64,000 nucleotides of DNA from Salvia splendens (lineage: Eukaryota; Streptophyta; Magnoliopsida; Lamiales; Lamiaceae). The DNA is taken from contig NC_056041.1 of the NCBI RefSeq assembly GCF_004379255.2, positions 16,337,559 to 16,401,558 on the forward strand, in the 5' to 3' direction. Below the pieces are notes generated by a model. It made no database searches. It was not told the origin of the DNA and saw only the letters and a list, made by a program, of their open reading frames with translations. Of this stretch, positions 1-12,630 are shown piece by piece. Each line of letters starts with the position of its first letter. The stretch's first letter is position 1. A program made the position numbers and the translations under genes.

Positions 1-2823
1 TAACGCCCCACTTTTTGAACCCTAATTTTCGAACCCTAAAATGTTGTATTTATTGCTTTGATTGCAGAAATTAAATGACGAATTATTATGTGTTTACTTT
101 GGTGACCTAATTTTGTTTTGACCAAGTCAAATTCGTTGATTCTATGACGTGGCTTAAATTAATTGATGTGGAATGAAATATATTGCGGTGAATTATATTA
201 TCATGGGGAGTGAGATTTAATTAGAGGCATAAATAATCACCTTGCCCTTTTCATTGTGGAATTTTCGACCACTATTAATTTAAGGAGGTGAATTCTATTT
301 TCTTGGATTTAATTATTTGCTTGGGATAATTATCCAATTAAATCCAAAGCTTAATTACCCTATTTCTTGCTTTAGAAAATCGGCCCCCTATTATTTTCCT
401 AAGGAGATTTCGAAATCTCCTTACTTGTGGGAGAAGAAATTGTTCATTATTTATTTTGATCCCTTAATTATTTCTTTCCATGTTTTAATTGGAATATCCT
501 ACCAAATCATTCCATATCTTTATTTATTAAAGATTTGGAAATTTATTCCTTGTGGGAGGAATTTAAAACACACGCCTAATCCCAATTGTGGGAGGATTTT
601 TATTTAATTTTTCTTGCTCCGTATTATTTTATTCTGCTCCGTGAAAATACCAAATTAAATTAGAGGCTAATTAAGTAGCCATTTTCAAAATCCTCCTTAT
701 TCTCTCCCCAAAAATCACGCCATTCTCCTCCCAAATCTCTCAATCTTTATTTCAATTATTCTCCCATATCCTCTAAATTAATTGTGGAATAATTAGTTTC
801 CCTAACTCTATAAATAGGGACTTAACAAAATCCCTAGCCCTAGCCACCCTCAAATCACACGCCCACTTCTCAAATCACACGCCCCCTCCCACTTTTCATC
901 TCCTCCCACACTTGTTCATCCATTCTACTCAAGATCCCATCAATTCCCCAAGAGATTATTGAAGAACCAAGGTTTTGTTCGCTTTCTACCGATTGTTTCG
1001 TCCAAGAGAGGTAAAGATCGGACTCTATTCTTCATTCCTCTCCATCTCAACTCTTCTTTATTTCCCTCATGCATGTAGAGAGTGTAGGGAATGCAGATCT
1101 AAAGGTTTGATCGGTGGGAATGTGTAATCGTTTGTGTGAATGCGTTTTGATTTCAATTGGTTGATGATTTAATGAATCCTCGGTGAATGATATGTGATTT
1201 CATGAAAATATGTGTCTAAAGACCCTTTTGAGCATGCTTGTATGTTAAAACCATGAAAAGGTTGATTTTGAATAAGTAAGGATAAACCCTAATTCGAATT
1301 CCTAAAAGCATGAGAAACTGTGATTTCCGAACAGTGAGTTCCGACTCGTTTTTGACTAACCACATGAACTCCGATTTGATCGATTCTTTTTCCTGAGTGA
1401 ACCTCTTGATGTCTTCTGTGTTGTGTGTTAATTTCAACTCATTTGGACGAAAGATGAATTTATGGTGAATTTTTAAAGTTGACTGCGCATTTCTGGCAGA
1501 AAGTGTTTTCTCGACCAGTAGGTTATGCTTTCTGTTTGACCGACCTAAAAAGGTTATTTTGACATGAAATTTAAACTGGAAGTTATTTGATGAGTCTATT
1601 GCTTGGTCGTAAAGTTTTAGCCCCAACGGAAGTCGGATGATTTTTAAATGATTTTTATAAAATGGTTGCGCAGTGCTGCCAGATTCCTACCTTTGCAAAT
1701 AACTATATTTCTATGTTTTGAGTGGCATACATGATTTATATATGTGACGAGAGGATGTGATATGCAAAGATGTTATGCTATGATGTGATTTCCATTTGTT
1801 GTTGGGAAAAGGGAAGAATTAAGGACATGCATAATATTAAGTCCATGTTGGTGACTAATTGAGAATACCTTATCTAAAGGTGATAATTCGTGCGCTAAAC
1901 GTGATATCAAAGGAAAAGCGATACTTGAAATCTAAACGGTCGAGGTGGGCTTCTTTTCTACCCTACACTATGTGTGGGTTTTTATTTTATTAAAATCTTT
2001 TACGTATGACTGTGGAGAGATAAGGGTGGTTTAAAGCGATTATCATGCCGTGATTTGTTTTGACATGCCTATCTGATGTGGCTGTTGCCACTGTTATATA
2101 AATCGAATTCGGGTCCTCGTAGGGCCGCAAACCCTACGTGGATTAGTGTACACCTATGGTAGATCGTGTGCTAGCGTACGGGCTGGCCGGTCTAGTGACC
2201 TGGTTTGCGGCCGCATTCCTTGTCATGTATTGGCAGATATGGTTGATGACGATGGGGAAAAATGACTGCGCAGTCGCTATTTTGAACAATGGAAAATGTT
2301 TCGGTGCCTCGGGTCTTTTAATCTCAAACCCCGATGGTTACCTACGTATGGCATGATAATAATATGTACTCTTACTTAAAATGTTTTCGGCACGAGCCAC
2401 TGAGTATTTTCAAAAGTACTCAGCCCTGCATATGTTTTCTCTATGTGCAGGTTGAGCAGCGACGAGCGGTTGGTGGTGTTGAGCAGAAATAATAATATGG
2501 TTATTTTGAAACTTCGAGTGTCGTTGTGTCTTCACACATGACTTCACTCTTCTCTTGGATGCTTCCGCTGTGATATTATCTTTACTTATATTTTTATTTA
2601 ACTATGAAACTGTTTGATTGAATGTTGAAATCTCGTACCCTTTTTTTATAAATGTCAAACCTTTGGTCTTTGCTTTTATTTTAAATATCTTTGGCCGTTT
2701 AATTAGTAAACTTAAATTCTTGGTCAAACTTTTATTGAAACCCTAGTCTTCTATGTCCTTTCATTTAAACCCCTTTAAGTCGCGATCGCCCGCTTTTATT
2801 AACCCTAAGGGGCGGTCGTGACA
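1..2823 (+). repeat. 5' LTR of the Tekay-like element
   Basis: This matches 8975-11797 at a constant offset of 8974 with equal length and ends in TGACA. Only the opening TG is cut off by the window edge. Short ORFs within it (around 317-607, 1216-1626 and 2156-2356) recur identically in the 3' LTR and show no protein-family signal, so I treat them as chance frames. Confidence 0.95.
809..816 (+). promoter_or_regulatory. TATA box of the 5' LTR promoter
   Basis: TATAAATA followed by a GGGACT-containing leader lies about 0.8 kb into the LTR, the expected U3/R boundary zone. The same sequence is at 9783-9790 in the 3' LTR. Transcription would start about 30 bases downstream. Confidence 0.6.
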
Positions 2824-2826
2824 GTT

Positions 2827-2838
2827 TGGTATCAGAGC
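2827..2838 (+). other. Primer binding site, initiator Met-tRNA type
   Basis: TGGTATCAGAGC, the standard plant retrotransposon primer site complementary to the 3' end of initiator tRNA-Met, begins three bases after the 5' LTR terminus. Confidence 0.92.
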
Positions 2839-5737
2839 CTCAGTTCTTTCCGCTCTGGACCCAAGAGTCTTGTTTGAGTCAAAATCTATGCATGTGTAAT
2901 TTGGCTAAATGATAAACATCGGAAGCTCAACACCACAACTCGTCCCTGCCCAACCACGAAGAATGAGGTAACAAGCGTTTTGATAAGTTTGATCTGAACC
3001 TGTGAAATGTTGGAAAGTGTGATGGAGATATTTCTTCTAGTGGAAAATGAAATTATTTCGATGGGAATCGAAGATAATATGACGTCTTTGAAAATGTTGT
3101 TTGAAGTGTGGGATGATAAAAATACATGGATATGAAATTGCTTAATACGACTATGCCAAAAAATTATGAATATTATTGTGCACACCCCGATAAGAAAAAT
3201 CGGTGAATATGTGATTGGACTTCTATGAGTTTGATAGATGAAATTCTTAATGATTGAAAATTACATGAATTATGAAACACGAAGTATGATTGTGAACTTG
3301 TATTGGTTGATGTTGAGATTTTCTATTACATCCACGAAACTGCGAATTTTTTTACTTGAAGAAAATACATGTTGCTTCCATGAACGACAAAACTTTCATG
3401 CCTAGGTGGCTAAAATTCCATGACTAGGAAACTGTGAAATTCAAAGCATGATACGCGTGTAGTTGCGAATTGTGATTGTAATACAGATGAGCATGAACTG
3501 CATGATTTATGAAATGCGATTATATGGATGATTGATTGACTGAGTGTTGCTATTCACATATATTAATGTACGATGTTTGTTATGCTATGGAACACCAAAT
3601 GATTTACACGAATAAATGTGTTGATTGTGCAATATATGGATGGCGTTTATGTGGTGAAAATTTATGACCGATGAAGTACGAATTATTGTGTAGAACCACT
3701 ATTAGAGTGAAAGGTGAAACTTTTGAATTTTGTTGCAAACGTAGGAGCCATATGAAACTTGAGTTAGGTAATGATCATATATACATTGAAGTACGAGGCT
3801 TCTAGCTATGCTTGAAAGTATAGAGTGCCTAAGAGGTAGGCTAGATTGAACGTGCTAGAACTTAGTTGTAAGTTGACAACTGCAATATCACTTTCCTGAG
3901 TGATAAAAACAATGAAAAATATATATATCGAACTTTGGTGTATCCTCACAATGGCGAGATCATACCTAAGATCTAATAAAACTATGCAGTCTTGCATACC
4001 ATGCCAAAATGGCGATGCGACACAAATACGATGATGTTTACGACACCTTAAGACCACGTGTACAGCGGCAATGTTTTTCGAAAACTACGTGGCATGGCAA
4101 GAAGACTTTGAAGATGCGACAATCAAAAGAAATTTCATTAATTTCGACGATACGATGAATCTCAACTTGGAATCCACGATTTCATAGAACGACGTTACCA
4201 TGTTCCGGCTCGCAAAAAAATGTGCGAGGGAGTGCGACCCTCGTAGCTAGAGTGAACGATTTTTAAATCAACAGTACTTACTTGGATTCTAAGTTCATTT
4301 CGGGACGTTTGGAATAAACGTCAGCCCTTGTCTATTTAAACACCTTGGTTGACTCCCAAGTAATGTCCATTATTTTTTCCCTATACCGAGTCATGACTCA
4401 CTTGACTCGAAAATTTGTGTTTGCCTTTGTAACGTTGGATAGCTTGATTGAGTAGTCTTCTTTGATTCATTATTCATGAGGACAATATTTTGGCCTTATG
4501 AACTTCCGTCATTGAACTTCATCCCCAAAATTGTTCACAGTTGTGACCTTCAGTATAATCACACCTCCAGACCTATTTTTTTCAAATGATGGAATATTCT
4601 TCTTGGAACTACTGGTTCACCTCTTTATTTTGTGACCATGTATGTGGCAAGTTCTTTCTTGCAGAAGTGAAATTTTTTTTTAGCTCGGTTTCACTACATA
4701 TATTGTTTCATACTCAATGATTTTTCTTTCGGCAACACCAAGTTAAGGCTATCCTGTCCTCTTCTTCCTTAACGGGTTGATCGTGTTAAATTTCAGAAAA
4801 GTTCCATTCACTTTGAGTTGTCTTTAACAAACCCGCGAACCCATTGATGCGATTTCATCTTCTTCCAATCACATGATATTGTTGAACCATTATTTGTGCT
4901 ACTTCATGACATTTGTCTATGTTTCTAAATCCTGCCGCGACTGATTATTTTAGTCCTTGACATGTTTGAACGATATCATTCATTGTTCTCCGGAATTTTT
5001 GCAAATTGTGATCTAGCAGTCAACTATGGAATTTGAGAAATTTTGCAGTTTCATCCTATTTCCATGACCTATCTCATGTTCTTCCGAGCTCTCATCAGAA
5101 GTAAACTCTCAAATCTCTATGGGTTTTAATTGATACCTCTAAACCATTTAATTCTCATAATGGACGGGTTGAGTCCAATGGAACGCAATCATTGCATTAT
5201 TGTTCTTGTTTCCTTGATTAATTTTGGAGCCTTCCCGACTAAAGACATCCTTAGCAATGTTGCGACAATTTGAAATCTGTTCATATCCAAGTAAGACTGT
5301 TGGGCCAAATTTCGAATCCTTGTTACTAGACGGCAGGGAAATGCAGAAGTCGATTCGGATATACACAGGGAATATGTTTCTATAGTCAGACATGCTCAAA
5401 AAAATGACACACCAACCAGAAGCGTCGACATAACTGACGAGATACATACATGAATGAACGATCGATCGAACGATAAGCGAATAAAGAATATGAGAAGATG
5501 TATTTACGGTCACCATCGTGCGAGGAAATTGTAGAGGGAGTACAAGCCCCTTCATAGAGTTTATTGCACAAAATAAATATCGTCAACAAGAAATAACCTA
5601 TGAAAGGTGACGAGAAAGAGCCACGGGACGGCGATATGATCGAGAAGAGAAATGTGTGATAATACCATGAATATTAGAAAAATCGTGTGGAAGTTGGAAG
5701 ACAAAACGAGGAGAGTTAATAGAAATTTTCATGGGAG
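2839..5737 (+). other. Interior where gag and most of the protease should be; no coding signal
   Basis: About 2.9 kb follows the primer site without a recognisable gag. No frame of useful length carries the capsid-like retrotransposon gag signature, a CCHC zinc knuckle, or the protease active site (D-S/T-G). The base composition is A/T-rich with many ATGAA and TGTGA-like words, unlike the GC-balanced pol that follows. An antisense frame at 5148-5555 resembles nothing known and is probably chance. The segment could be a heavily decayed gag or a replacement sequence captured by a non-autonomous lineage. Confidence 0.7.
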
Positions 5738-8700
5738 AACTTAAGTTAGTCGCTCACGATTTGCAAGTTATGGCGATGAAGGATATCGACGTAATTCTAG
5801 GAATGGTTTGGTTAACCACGAATTTTTGCGACGATTCGTTGTAAGGAGAGACATATATCTCTACAAGCCCCGGGCAAGGAACCCACCTTATGCTATGGAA
5901 TCTTGAGGAACCGGCGAGCATCTATCCTCTCCGCGCTCCAAGCTAGTACGATGGTAAGAAAGGGGCGTCCTGCTCATCTCGTCTATCTACAAGGAGAGGA
6001 GAAAGGAGAAAAGAAAATGGAAGACGTAGCCGTCGTGCAGGAATTTCCGGACGTCTTTCCTGAAGCTTTGCCTGGACCACCGCCAGATCGGCAATTGGAG
6101 TTCACGATCGATCTAGCACCAGGGTCGGCACCTGTGTCTAAGGCACCATACAGAATGGCGCCTAAGGAGTTAGAAGAACTCAAGATACAGCTCCAAGAGC
6201 TCATGGACCTGGGTTTTATTAGACCCAGTGTTTCACCATGGGGCGCACCGGTGCTTTTTGTGAAAAAGAAGGATGGATCGATGAGGATGTGCATCGACTA
6301 CAGAGAGTTGAACAAGATGACTCTCAAGAACAAATATCCACTGCCAAGGATAGACGACCTATTCGATCAACTTCGAGGAGCCGGTGTGTTCTCTAAGATG
6401 GACTTGAGGTCCGGGTACCATCAGTTGAGAGTCCGAAGAGAGGACATACCGAAGACGGCTTTTCGTACGAGATATGGTCACTACGAGTTCGTCGTGATGC
6501 CGTTCGGGTTGGCGAATGCACCCGCGGTATTCATAGACTTGATGAACCGAGTGTTTCATCCCTACTTGGATAAGTTTGTCTTGGTGTTCATAGATGACGT
6601 GCTTGTGTACTCGAAGAATGAGAAGGAGCACGAAGAACATCTACGAATCGCCTTGGAGACTTTGAGCAGCGAGAAGTTGTACGCCAAACTCAGCAAGTGC
6701 GAGTTTTGGCTAAAGGAAGTAAATTTCCTTGCTCACATCGTGTCGAAAGAAGGAATTCGAGTAGATCCCGCTAAGGTTGAGGCGGTGCAACAGTGGAAAG
6801 CACCTTCGACACCAAACGAGATTCGAAGTTTTCTAGGTTTGGCGGGATACTATCGAAGGTTTATAGAAGGGTTCTCCAAGATAGTGAGACCCATGACACA
6901 ACAACTCAAGAAGGGAGTGAAAGTCAATTGGACTCCCGAGTGCGAGGCTAGTTTTCAACTCTTGAAGGAAAAGCTAACTAGTGCACCAATCTTAGCTGTA
7001 CCGGAACCTGGAGTGAACTACGTGGTATACACGGACGCTTCGAAGGTGGGACTTGGATGTGTGTTGATGCAAAACAACAAGGTGATTGCTTACGCATCCC
7101 GGCATTTGAGGCCACACGAGTTGAACTATCCAACCCACGATTTGGAGTTAGCAGCAGTGGTACACGCCTTAAAGATATGGAGACATCATCTCTACGGAGT
7201 TCGATATGAGATCTTTACGGACCACAAAAGCCTGAAATATTTCTTCGAGCAAAAGGATTTAAACATGCGACAACGAAGGTGGCTCGAATTGGTGAAGGAC
7301 TACGATTGTGGCATCAACTACCACCCCGGCAAGGCAAATGTAGTGGCAGATGCCTTGAGCCGGAAGAGTCATTCCCAACTAGCCACATTTCTCACCAGAG
7401 AAGAAAGCTTGGTCCGCGAGTTTTGTAAGATGCGTTTGGAAGTGGTGAGAGCACCAGAAACGGTAGAAGCGTGAATCGCCACTTTGGTGGTTAAGCCTGA
7501 TCTAAGGACAAGAATCGTTGAAGCACAACGAATGGATGCGAAACTAGAGGGAGTTCGTATAGAAGTGCGAACCGGTGAATCCGGAAACTTTAGTGAAGAA
7601 GGTGACAACGCGCTTACCTTCCAAGGAAGGCTATGCATACCGGACGACGAAGAACTTAAAAACGAGGTGATGAGCGAAGCTCATGAGACCCCTTATACCG
7701 CCCACCCAGGAAGTACGAAAATGTACCAAGACTTGAAGAAGTCCTTTTGGTGGAATGGTATGAAGAGGGACATAGCGGCCTTCGTGGAGCGCTGCTTAGC
7801 CTGCCAACAGGTGAAGGCTCTACATCAGCGACCGTATGGGAAGTTGCAACCACTAGAAATCCCCGAGTGGAAGTGGGAGCACATCGCCATGGACTTTGTG
7901 ACAGCCTTGCCAAAGACGCAAAGAGGGAATACTGCCATCTGGGTAGTTATAGACCGACTCACGAAGAGTGCGCACTTCATACCGATACCCATGACCTATG
8001 GATCTAACAAGCTAGCTCAAGTGTACATAAAGGAGATAGTGCGACTGCATGGAGTCCCCGTGACGATCACGTCAGACCGTGACCCGAAGTTCACGTCAAG
8101 GTTTTGGATCAGCCTACAACGTGAGCTAGGCACTCGACTGAACTTCAGTACAGCTTTTCACCCGCAGACGGACGGACAATCCGAAAGAACGATCCAAACC
8201 CTCGAGGATATGTTGAGAGCCGTGGTGTTGGACCGAGGAGTGAGTGGGAGTCCGCACTCCCATTGATCGAATTTGCCTACAACAACAGCTTCCAGGCAAC
8301 GATAAACATGGCGCCGTACGAAGCCTTGTACGGGAGAAAGTGTAGATCCCCGCTCTACTGGGACGAAGTCGGTGAGAGAAGGGTACTCGGGCCCGACGCA
8401 GTCGAAGAAATGGTTGGAATCGTCCGACAAATTCGTGCAAGGATAAAAGAAGCTCAAGACAGGCAGAAGTCATACGCGGACGCACGACGAACTGACTTAC
8501 AATTTCAAGCAGGCGACAAGGTCTTTCTCAAGGTATCCCCGTCGAAAGGGATAACGCGTTTTGGTGTCAAGGGAAAATTGAAACCGCGATTTATTGGACC
8601 GTATGAAATCCTTGAAGGAGTGGGTCCTGTTGCATATCGCTTGGCGCTACCTCCGAACCTTGGGAACGTGCACAACGTCTTTCATGTGTCGCAGTTGCAG

Positions 8701-8928
8701 AAATACGTGTTTGACCCAAAGCACGTGATTCACTACCAAGAAGTCGCGTTGAACACGGACATGAGCTACGAGGAGAAACCCCAAACAATTCTAGACCAAA
8801 AGGTCGAAAACGTGAGAAATAAAACGGTTGCTTACGTGAAAGTGCAGTGGAGAAACCACGGGCACGAAGAAGCCACGTGGGAGCTTGAGGAGAAGATGAT
8901 GGAGTTTTACCCGGAACTCTTCTCATGA
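5738..8928 (+). pseudogene. pol: Broken pol: protease tail, RT, RNase H, integrase, chromodomain
   Basis: The frame opens in the last part of the aspartic protease (ILGM-W-L motif near 5790). It shifts at a T-run near 5825 and continues from about 5840 to 7471 as reverse transcriptase and RNase H. The RT catalytic FIDD is at 6588-6599 and an RNase H YTDAS motif is near 7027. An in-frame TGA at 7472-7474 interrupts the RNase H-integrase junction. The same frame resumes through the HHCC zinc domain (about 7680-7810) and the DDE core (D near 7893, SDRD near 8073, HPQTDGQSE near 8160). A single-base frameshift near 8235 separates the last part, 8263-8928. That part ends in a GPY-type region and a chromodomain with VKVQWRNHG and EATWE motifs (about 8785-8925). 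Three lesions make the product non-functional as one polyprotein. Confidence 0.92.
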
Positions 8929-8960
8929 GAGTACCAAATTTCGGGACGAAATTTCTTTTA

Positions 8961-8972
8961 AGAGTGGTAGGA
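8961..8972 (+). other. Polypurine tract
   Basis: A purine-rich stretch (AGAGTGGTAGGA) abuts the 3' LTR and follows the sequence TTTCGGGACGAAATTTC, typical upstream of the tract in Tekay elements. It would prime plus-strand synthesis. Confidence 0.8.
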
Positions 8973-11797
8973 TGTAACGCCCCACTTTTTGAACCCTAAT
9001 TTTCGAACCCTAAAATGTTGTATTTATTGCTTTGATTGCAGAAATTAAATGACGAATTATTATGTGTTTACTTTGGTGACCTAATTTTGTTTTGACCAAG
9101 TCAAATTCGTTGATTCTATGACGTGGCTTAAATTAATTGATGTGGAATGAAATATATTGCGGTGAATTATATTATCATGGGGAGTGAGATTTAATTAGAG
9201 GCATAAATAATCACCTTGCCCTTTTCATTGTGGAATTTTCGACCACTATTAATTTAAGGAGGTGAATTCTATTTTCTTGGATTTAATTATTTGCTTGGGA
9301 TAATTATCCAATTAAATCCAAAGCTTAATTACCCTATTTCTTGCTTTAGAAAATCGGCCCCCTATTATTTTCCTAAGGAGATTTCGAAATCTCCTTACTT
9401 GTGGGAGAAGAAATTGTTCATTATTTATTTTGATCCCTTAATTATTTCTTTCCATGTTTTAATTGGAATATCCTACCAAATCATTCCATATCTTTATTTA
9501 TTAAAGATTTGGAAATTTATTCCTTGTGGGAGGAATTTAAAACACACGCCTAATCCCAATTGTGGGAGGATTTTTATTTAATTTTTCTTGCTCCGTATTA
9601 TTTTATTCTGCTCCGTGAAAATACCAAATTAAATTAGAGGCTAATTAAGTAGCCATTTTCAAAATCCTCCTTATTCTCTCCCCAAAAATCACGCCATTCT
9701 CCTCCCAAATCTCTCAATCTTTATTTCAATTATTCTCCCATATCCTCTAAATTAATTGTGGAATAATTAGTTTCCCTAACTCTATAAATAGGGACTTAAC
9801 AAAATCCCTAGCCCTAGCCACCCTCAAATCACACGCCCACTTCTCAAATCACACGCCCCCTCCCACTTTTCATCTCCTCCCACACTTGTTCATCCATTCT
9901 ACTCAAGATCCCATCAATTCCCCAAGAGATTATTGAAGAACCAAGGTTTTGTTCGCTTTCTACCGATTGTTTCGTCCAAGAGAGGTAAAGATCGGACTCT
10001 ATTCTTCATTCCTCTCCATCTCAACTCTTCTTTATTTCCCTCATGCATGTAGAGAGTGTAGGGAATGCAGATCTAAAGGTTTGATCGGTGGGAATGTGTA
10101 ATCGTTTGTGTGAATGCGTTTTGATTTCAATTGGTTGATGATTTAATGAATCCTCGGTGAATGATATGTGATTTCATGAAAATATGTGTCTAAAGACCCT
10201 TTTGAGCATGCTTGTATGTTAAAACCATGAAAAGGTTGATTTTGAATAAGTAAGGATAAACCCTAATTCGAATTCCTAAAAGCATGAGAAACTGTGATTT
10301 CCGAACAGTGAGTTCCGACTCGTTTTTGACTAACCACATGAACTCCGATTTGATCGATTCTTTTTCCTGAGTGAACCTCTTGATGTCTTCTGTGTTGTGT
10401 GTTAATTTCAACTCATTTGGACGAAAGATGAATTTATGGTGAATTTTTAAAGTTGACTGCGCATTTCTGGCAGAAAGTGTTTTCTCGACCAGTAGGTTAT
10501 GCTTTCTGTTTGACCGACCTAAAAAGGTTATTTTGACATGAAATTTAAACTGGAAGTTATTTGATGAGTCTATTGCTTGGTCGTAAAGTTTTAGCCCCAA
10601 CGGAAGTCGGATGATTTTTAAATGATTTTTATAAAATGGTTGCGCAGTGCTGCCAGATTCCTACCTTTGCAAATAACTATATTTCTATGTTTTGAGTGGC
10701 ATACATGATTTATATATGTGACGAGAGGATGTGATATGCAAAGATGTTATGCTATGATGTGATTTCCATTTGTTGTTGGGAAAAGGGAAGAATTAAGGAC
10801 ATGCATAATATTAAGTCCATGTTGGTGACTAATTGAGAATACCTTATCTAAAGGTGATAATTCGTGCGCTAAACGTGATATCAAAGGAAAAGCGATACTT
10901 GAAATCTAAACGGTCGAGGTGGGCTTCTTTTCTACCCTACACTATGTGTGGGTTTTTATTTTATTAAAATCTTTTACGTATGACTGTGGAGAGATAAGGG
11001 TGGTTTAAAGCGATTATCATGCCGTGATTTGTTTTGACATGCCTATCTGATGTGGCTGTTGCCACTGTTATATAAATCGAATTCGGGTCCTCGTAGGGCC
11101 GCAAACCCTACGTGGATTAGTGTACACCTATGGTAGATCGTGTGCTAGCGTACGGGCTGGCCGGTCTAGTGACCTGGTTTGCGGCCGCATTCCTTGTCAT
11201 GTATTGGCAGATATGGTTGATGACGATGGGGAAAAATGACTGCGCAGTCGCTATTTTGAACAATGGAAAATGTTTCGGTGCCTCGGGTCTTTTAATCTCA
11301 AACCCCGATGGTTACCTACGTATGGCATGATAATAATATGTACTCTTACTTAAAATGTTTTCGGCACGAGCCACTGAGTATTTTCAAAAGTACTCAGCCC
11401 TGCATATGTTTTCTCTATGTGCAGGTTGAGCAGCGACGAGCGGTTGGTGGTGTTGAGCAGAAATAATAATATGGTTATTTTGAAACTTCGAGTGTCGTTG
11501 TGTCTTCACACATGACTTCACTCTTCTCTTGGATGCTTCCGCTGTGATATTATCTTTACTTATATTTTTATTTAACTATGAAACTGTTTGATTGAATGTT
11601 GAAATCTCGTACCCTTTTTTTATAAATGTCAAACCTTTGGTCTTTGCTTTTATTTTAAATATCTTTGGCCGTTTAATTAGTAAACTTAAATTCTTGGTCA
11701 AACTTTTATTGAAACCCTAGTCTTCTATGTCCTTTCATTTAAACCCCTTTAAGTCGCGATCGCCCGCTTTTATTAACCCTAAGGGGCGGTCGTGACA
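8973..11797 (+). repeat. 3' LTR of the Tekay-like element
   Basis: It starts TGTAACGCC and ends CGTGACA, 2825 bases, with canonical TG and CA ends. It matches the 5' LTR without a difference in the stretches I compared, including all embedded short reading frames. The TATA box copy is at 9783-9790. Confidence 0.95.
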
Positions 11798-11886
11798 AGA
11801 ATTGTAGTGTTAACTTCTGAAACTTATAATGGCAATGACTGTTTCTTAGCTTGTATATTTGCTCATGTATAAATTTTAGCCTATGG

Positions 11887-12300
11887 TTAATTCTTTTTTA
11901 GTTCTACAGTGTTTTTTACATTCCATAAGTGTACTGTGCTTTTTTTAAATTCCGGCTTTGGGAGAGACGCATGAAGGTCATGCGTCATCGTTAAATGAAA
12001 CGCATGACCGTGATGCGTTTTAGGGTAATACGCATGACCTTAATGCGTCTTTCAATTTTTTTTATTTTAATTAAACGACGCATGACACACATGCGTCTTA
12101 GGGTAAAACGCATGACACACATGCGTCTCTCTTTTGAATTAAATCACAAGGCAGAACACAGAACACCACAGAACATAGCGAATTCAAAAAGACAACGGTG
12201 ATTCTTGGTGATTTCCGGCGACTTCTTCCAATTTTCCGTTTTATTCCGGTAAGTTTTCTTCAATCCTTCAACATTCCTCACTTGTTCGTTGGTTATTGGC
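11887..12300 (+). repeat. Left terminal inverted repeat of the MULE
   Basis: It pairs with the reverse complement of 16922-17330, from GTTAATTC at the outer end to the CAACATTCCTC zone at the inner end. It contains several short palindromic units of the form ACGCATGA-nnn-TCATGCGT, spaced by TAGGGTAA. The repeat runs through the 5' leader of the PMD gene, so it probably supplies that gene's promoter. Confidence 0.85.
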
Positions 12301-12630
12301 GTTTTTGTTTCGGTTTTAGGTGATTTTGTAAATTAGGGCTTTTGATGAAATTCCTCCAAACCATGTCATATGTAATTATTCTTTGTGTAACTAATTATCA
12401 ATTCATGCTATGTGTTTTTTGATGAAATTCCTTGAAATGTTAGAGTTGCTTGTGAAATTACTTGAAATTATGCTATGGATTCAAATGTTAGAGTGCTTAT
12501 GAAATTCCTTGAAATGTTAGAGTGCTTGTGAAATTATGCTAAATAGATATTGTTCAGGTGCTTGAGGGATTGAAATTGAGAAACCGGGTGTGTTTGTAAT
12601 TATTATTTTGTGAATATCTTATAGGATTAG

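Larger units (their letters stand above)
1..11797 (+). mobile_element. Ty3/gypsy LTR retrotransposon, Tekay/Del-like chromovirus, non-autonomous
   Basis: Two direct LTRs of 2.8 kb flank a 6.15 kb interior with a primer binding site, a broken pol ending in a chromodomain, and a polypurine tract. The clade call rests on the long LTR, the iMet-type primer site, RT-RNaseH-INT order and the C-terminal chromodomain. The 5' LTR lacks its first two bases (TG) because the window starts there, so the left target duplication cannot be seen. The bases after the 3' LTR are AGAAT. The LTRs match in length and in all compared stretches, indicating a young insertion, yet gag is absent and pol carries a stop and two frameshifts. 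The copy must therefore have been moved by proteins supplied in trans. Confidence 0.93.

Noticed and set aside
1..45. Telomere-like AACCCTAA words near the LTR start
   Set aside because: Only two imperfect copies, not tandem, and part of the LTR sequence shared with position 8975.
317..2356. Short frames of 66-136 codons inside the Tekay LTR
   Set aside because: They recur identically in the 3' LTR, are on both strands, and have no domain or codon signal. LTR sequence is regulatory.
5148..5589. Antisense frames of 135 and 67 codons in the gag-less zone
   Set aside because: No recognisable motif, overlapping each other in different frames, and located where strand + should carry gag-protease.
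11965..12130. CRISPR-like array from repeated GCATG palindromes
   Set aside because: Units are unevenly spaced, part of MULE terminal repeats mirrored at 17 kb, and the genome is a plant's.
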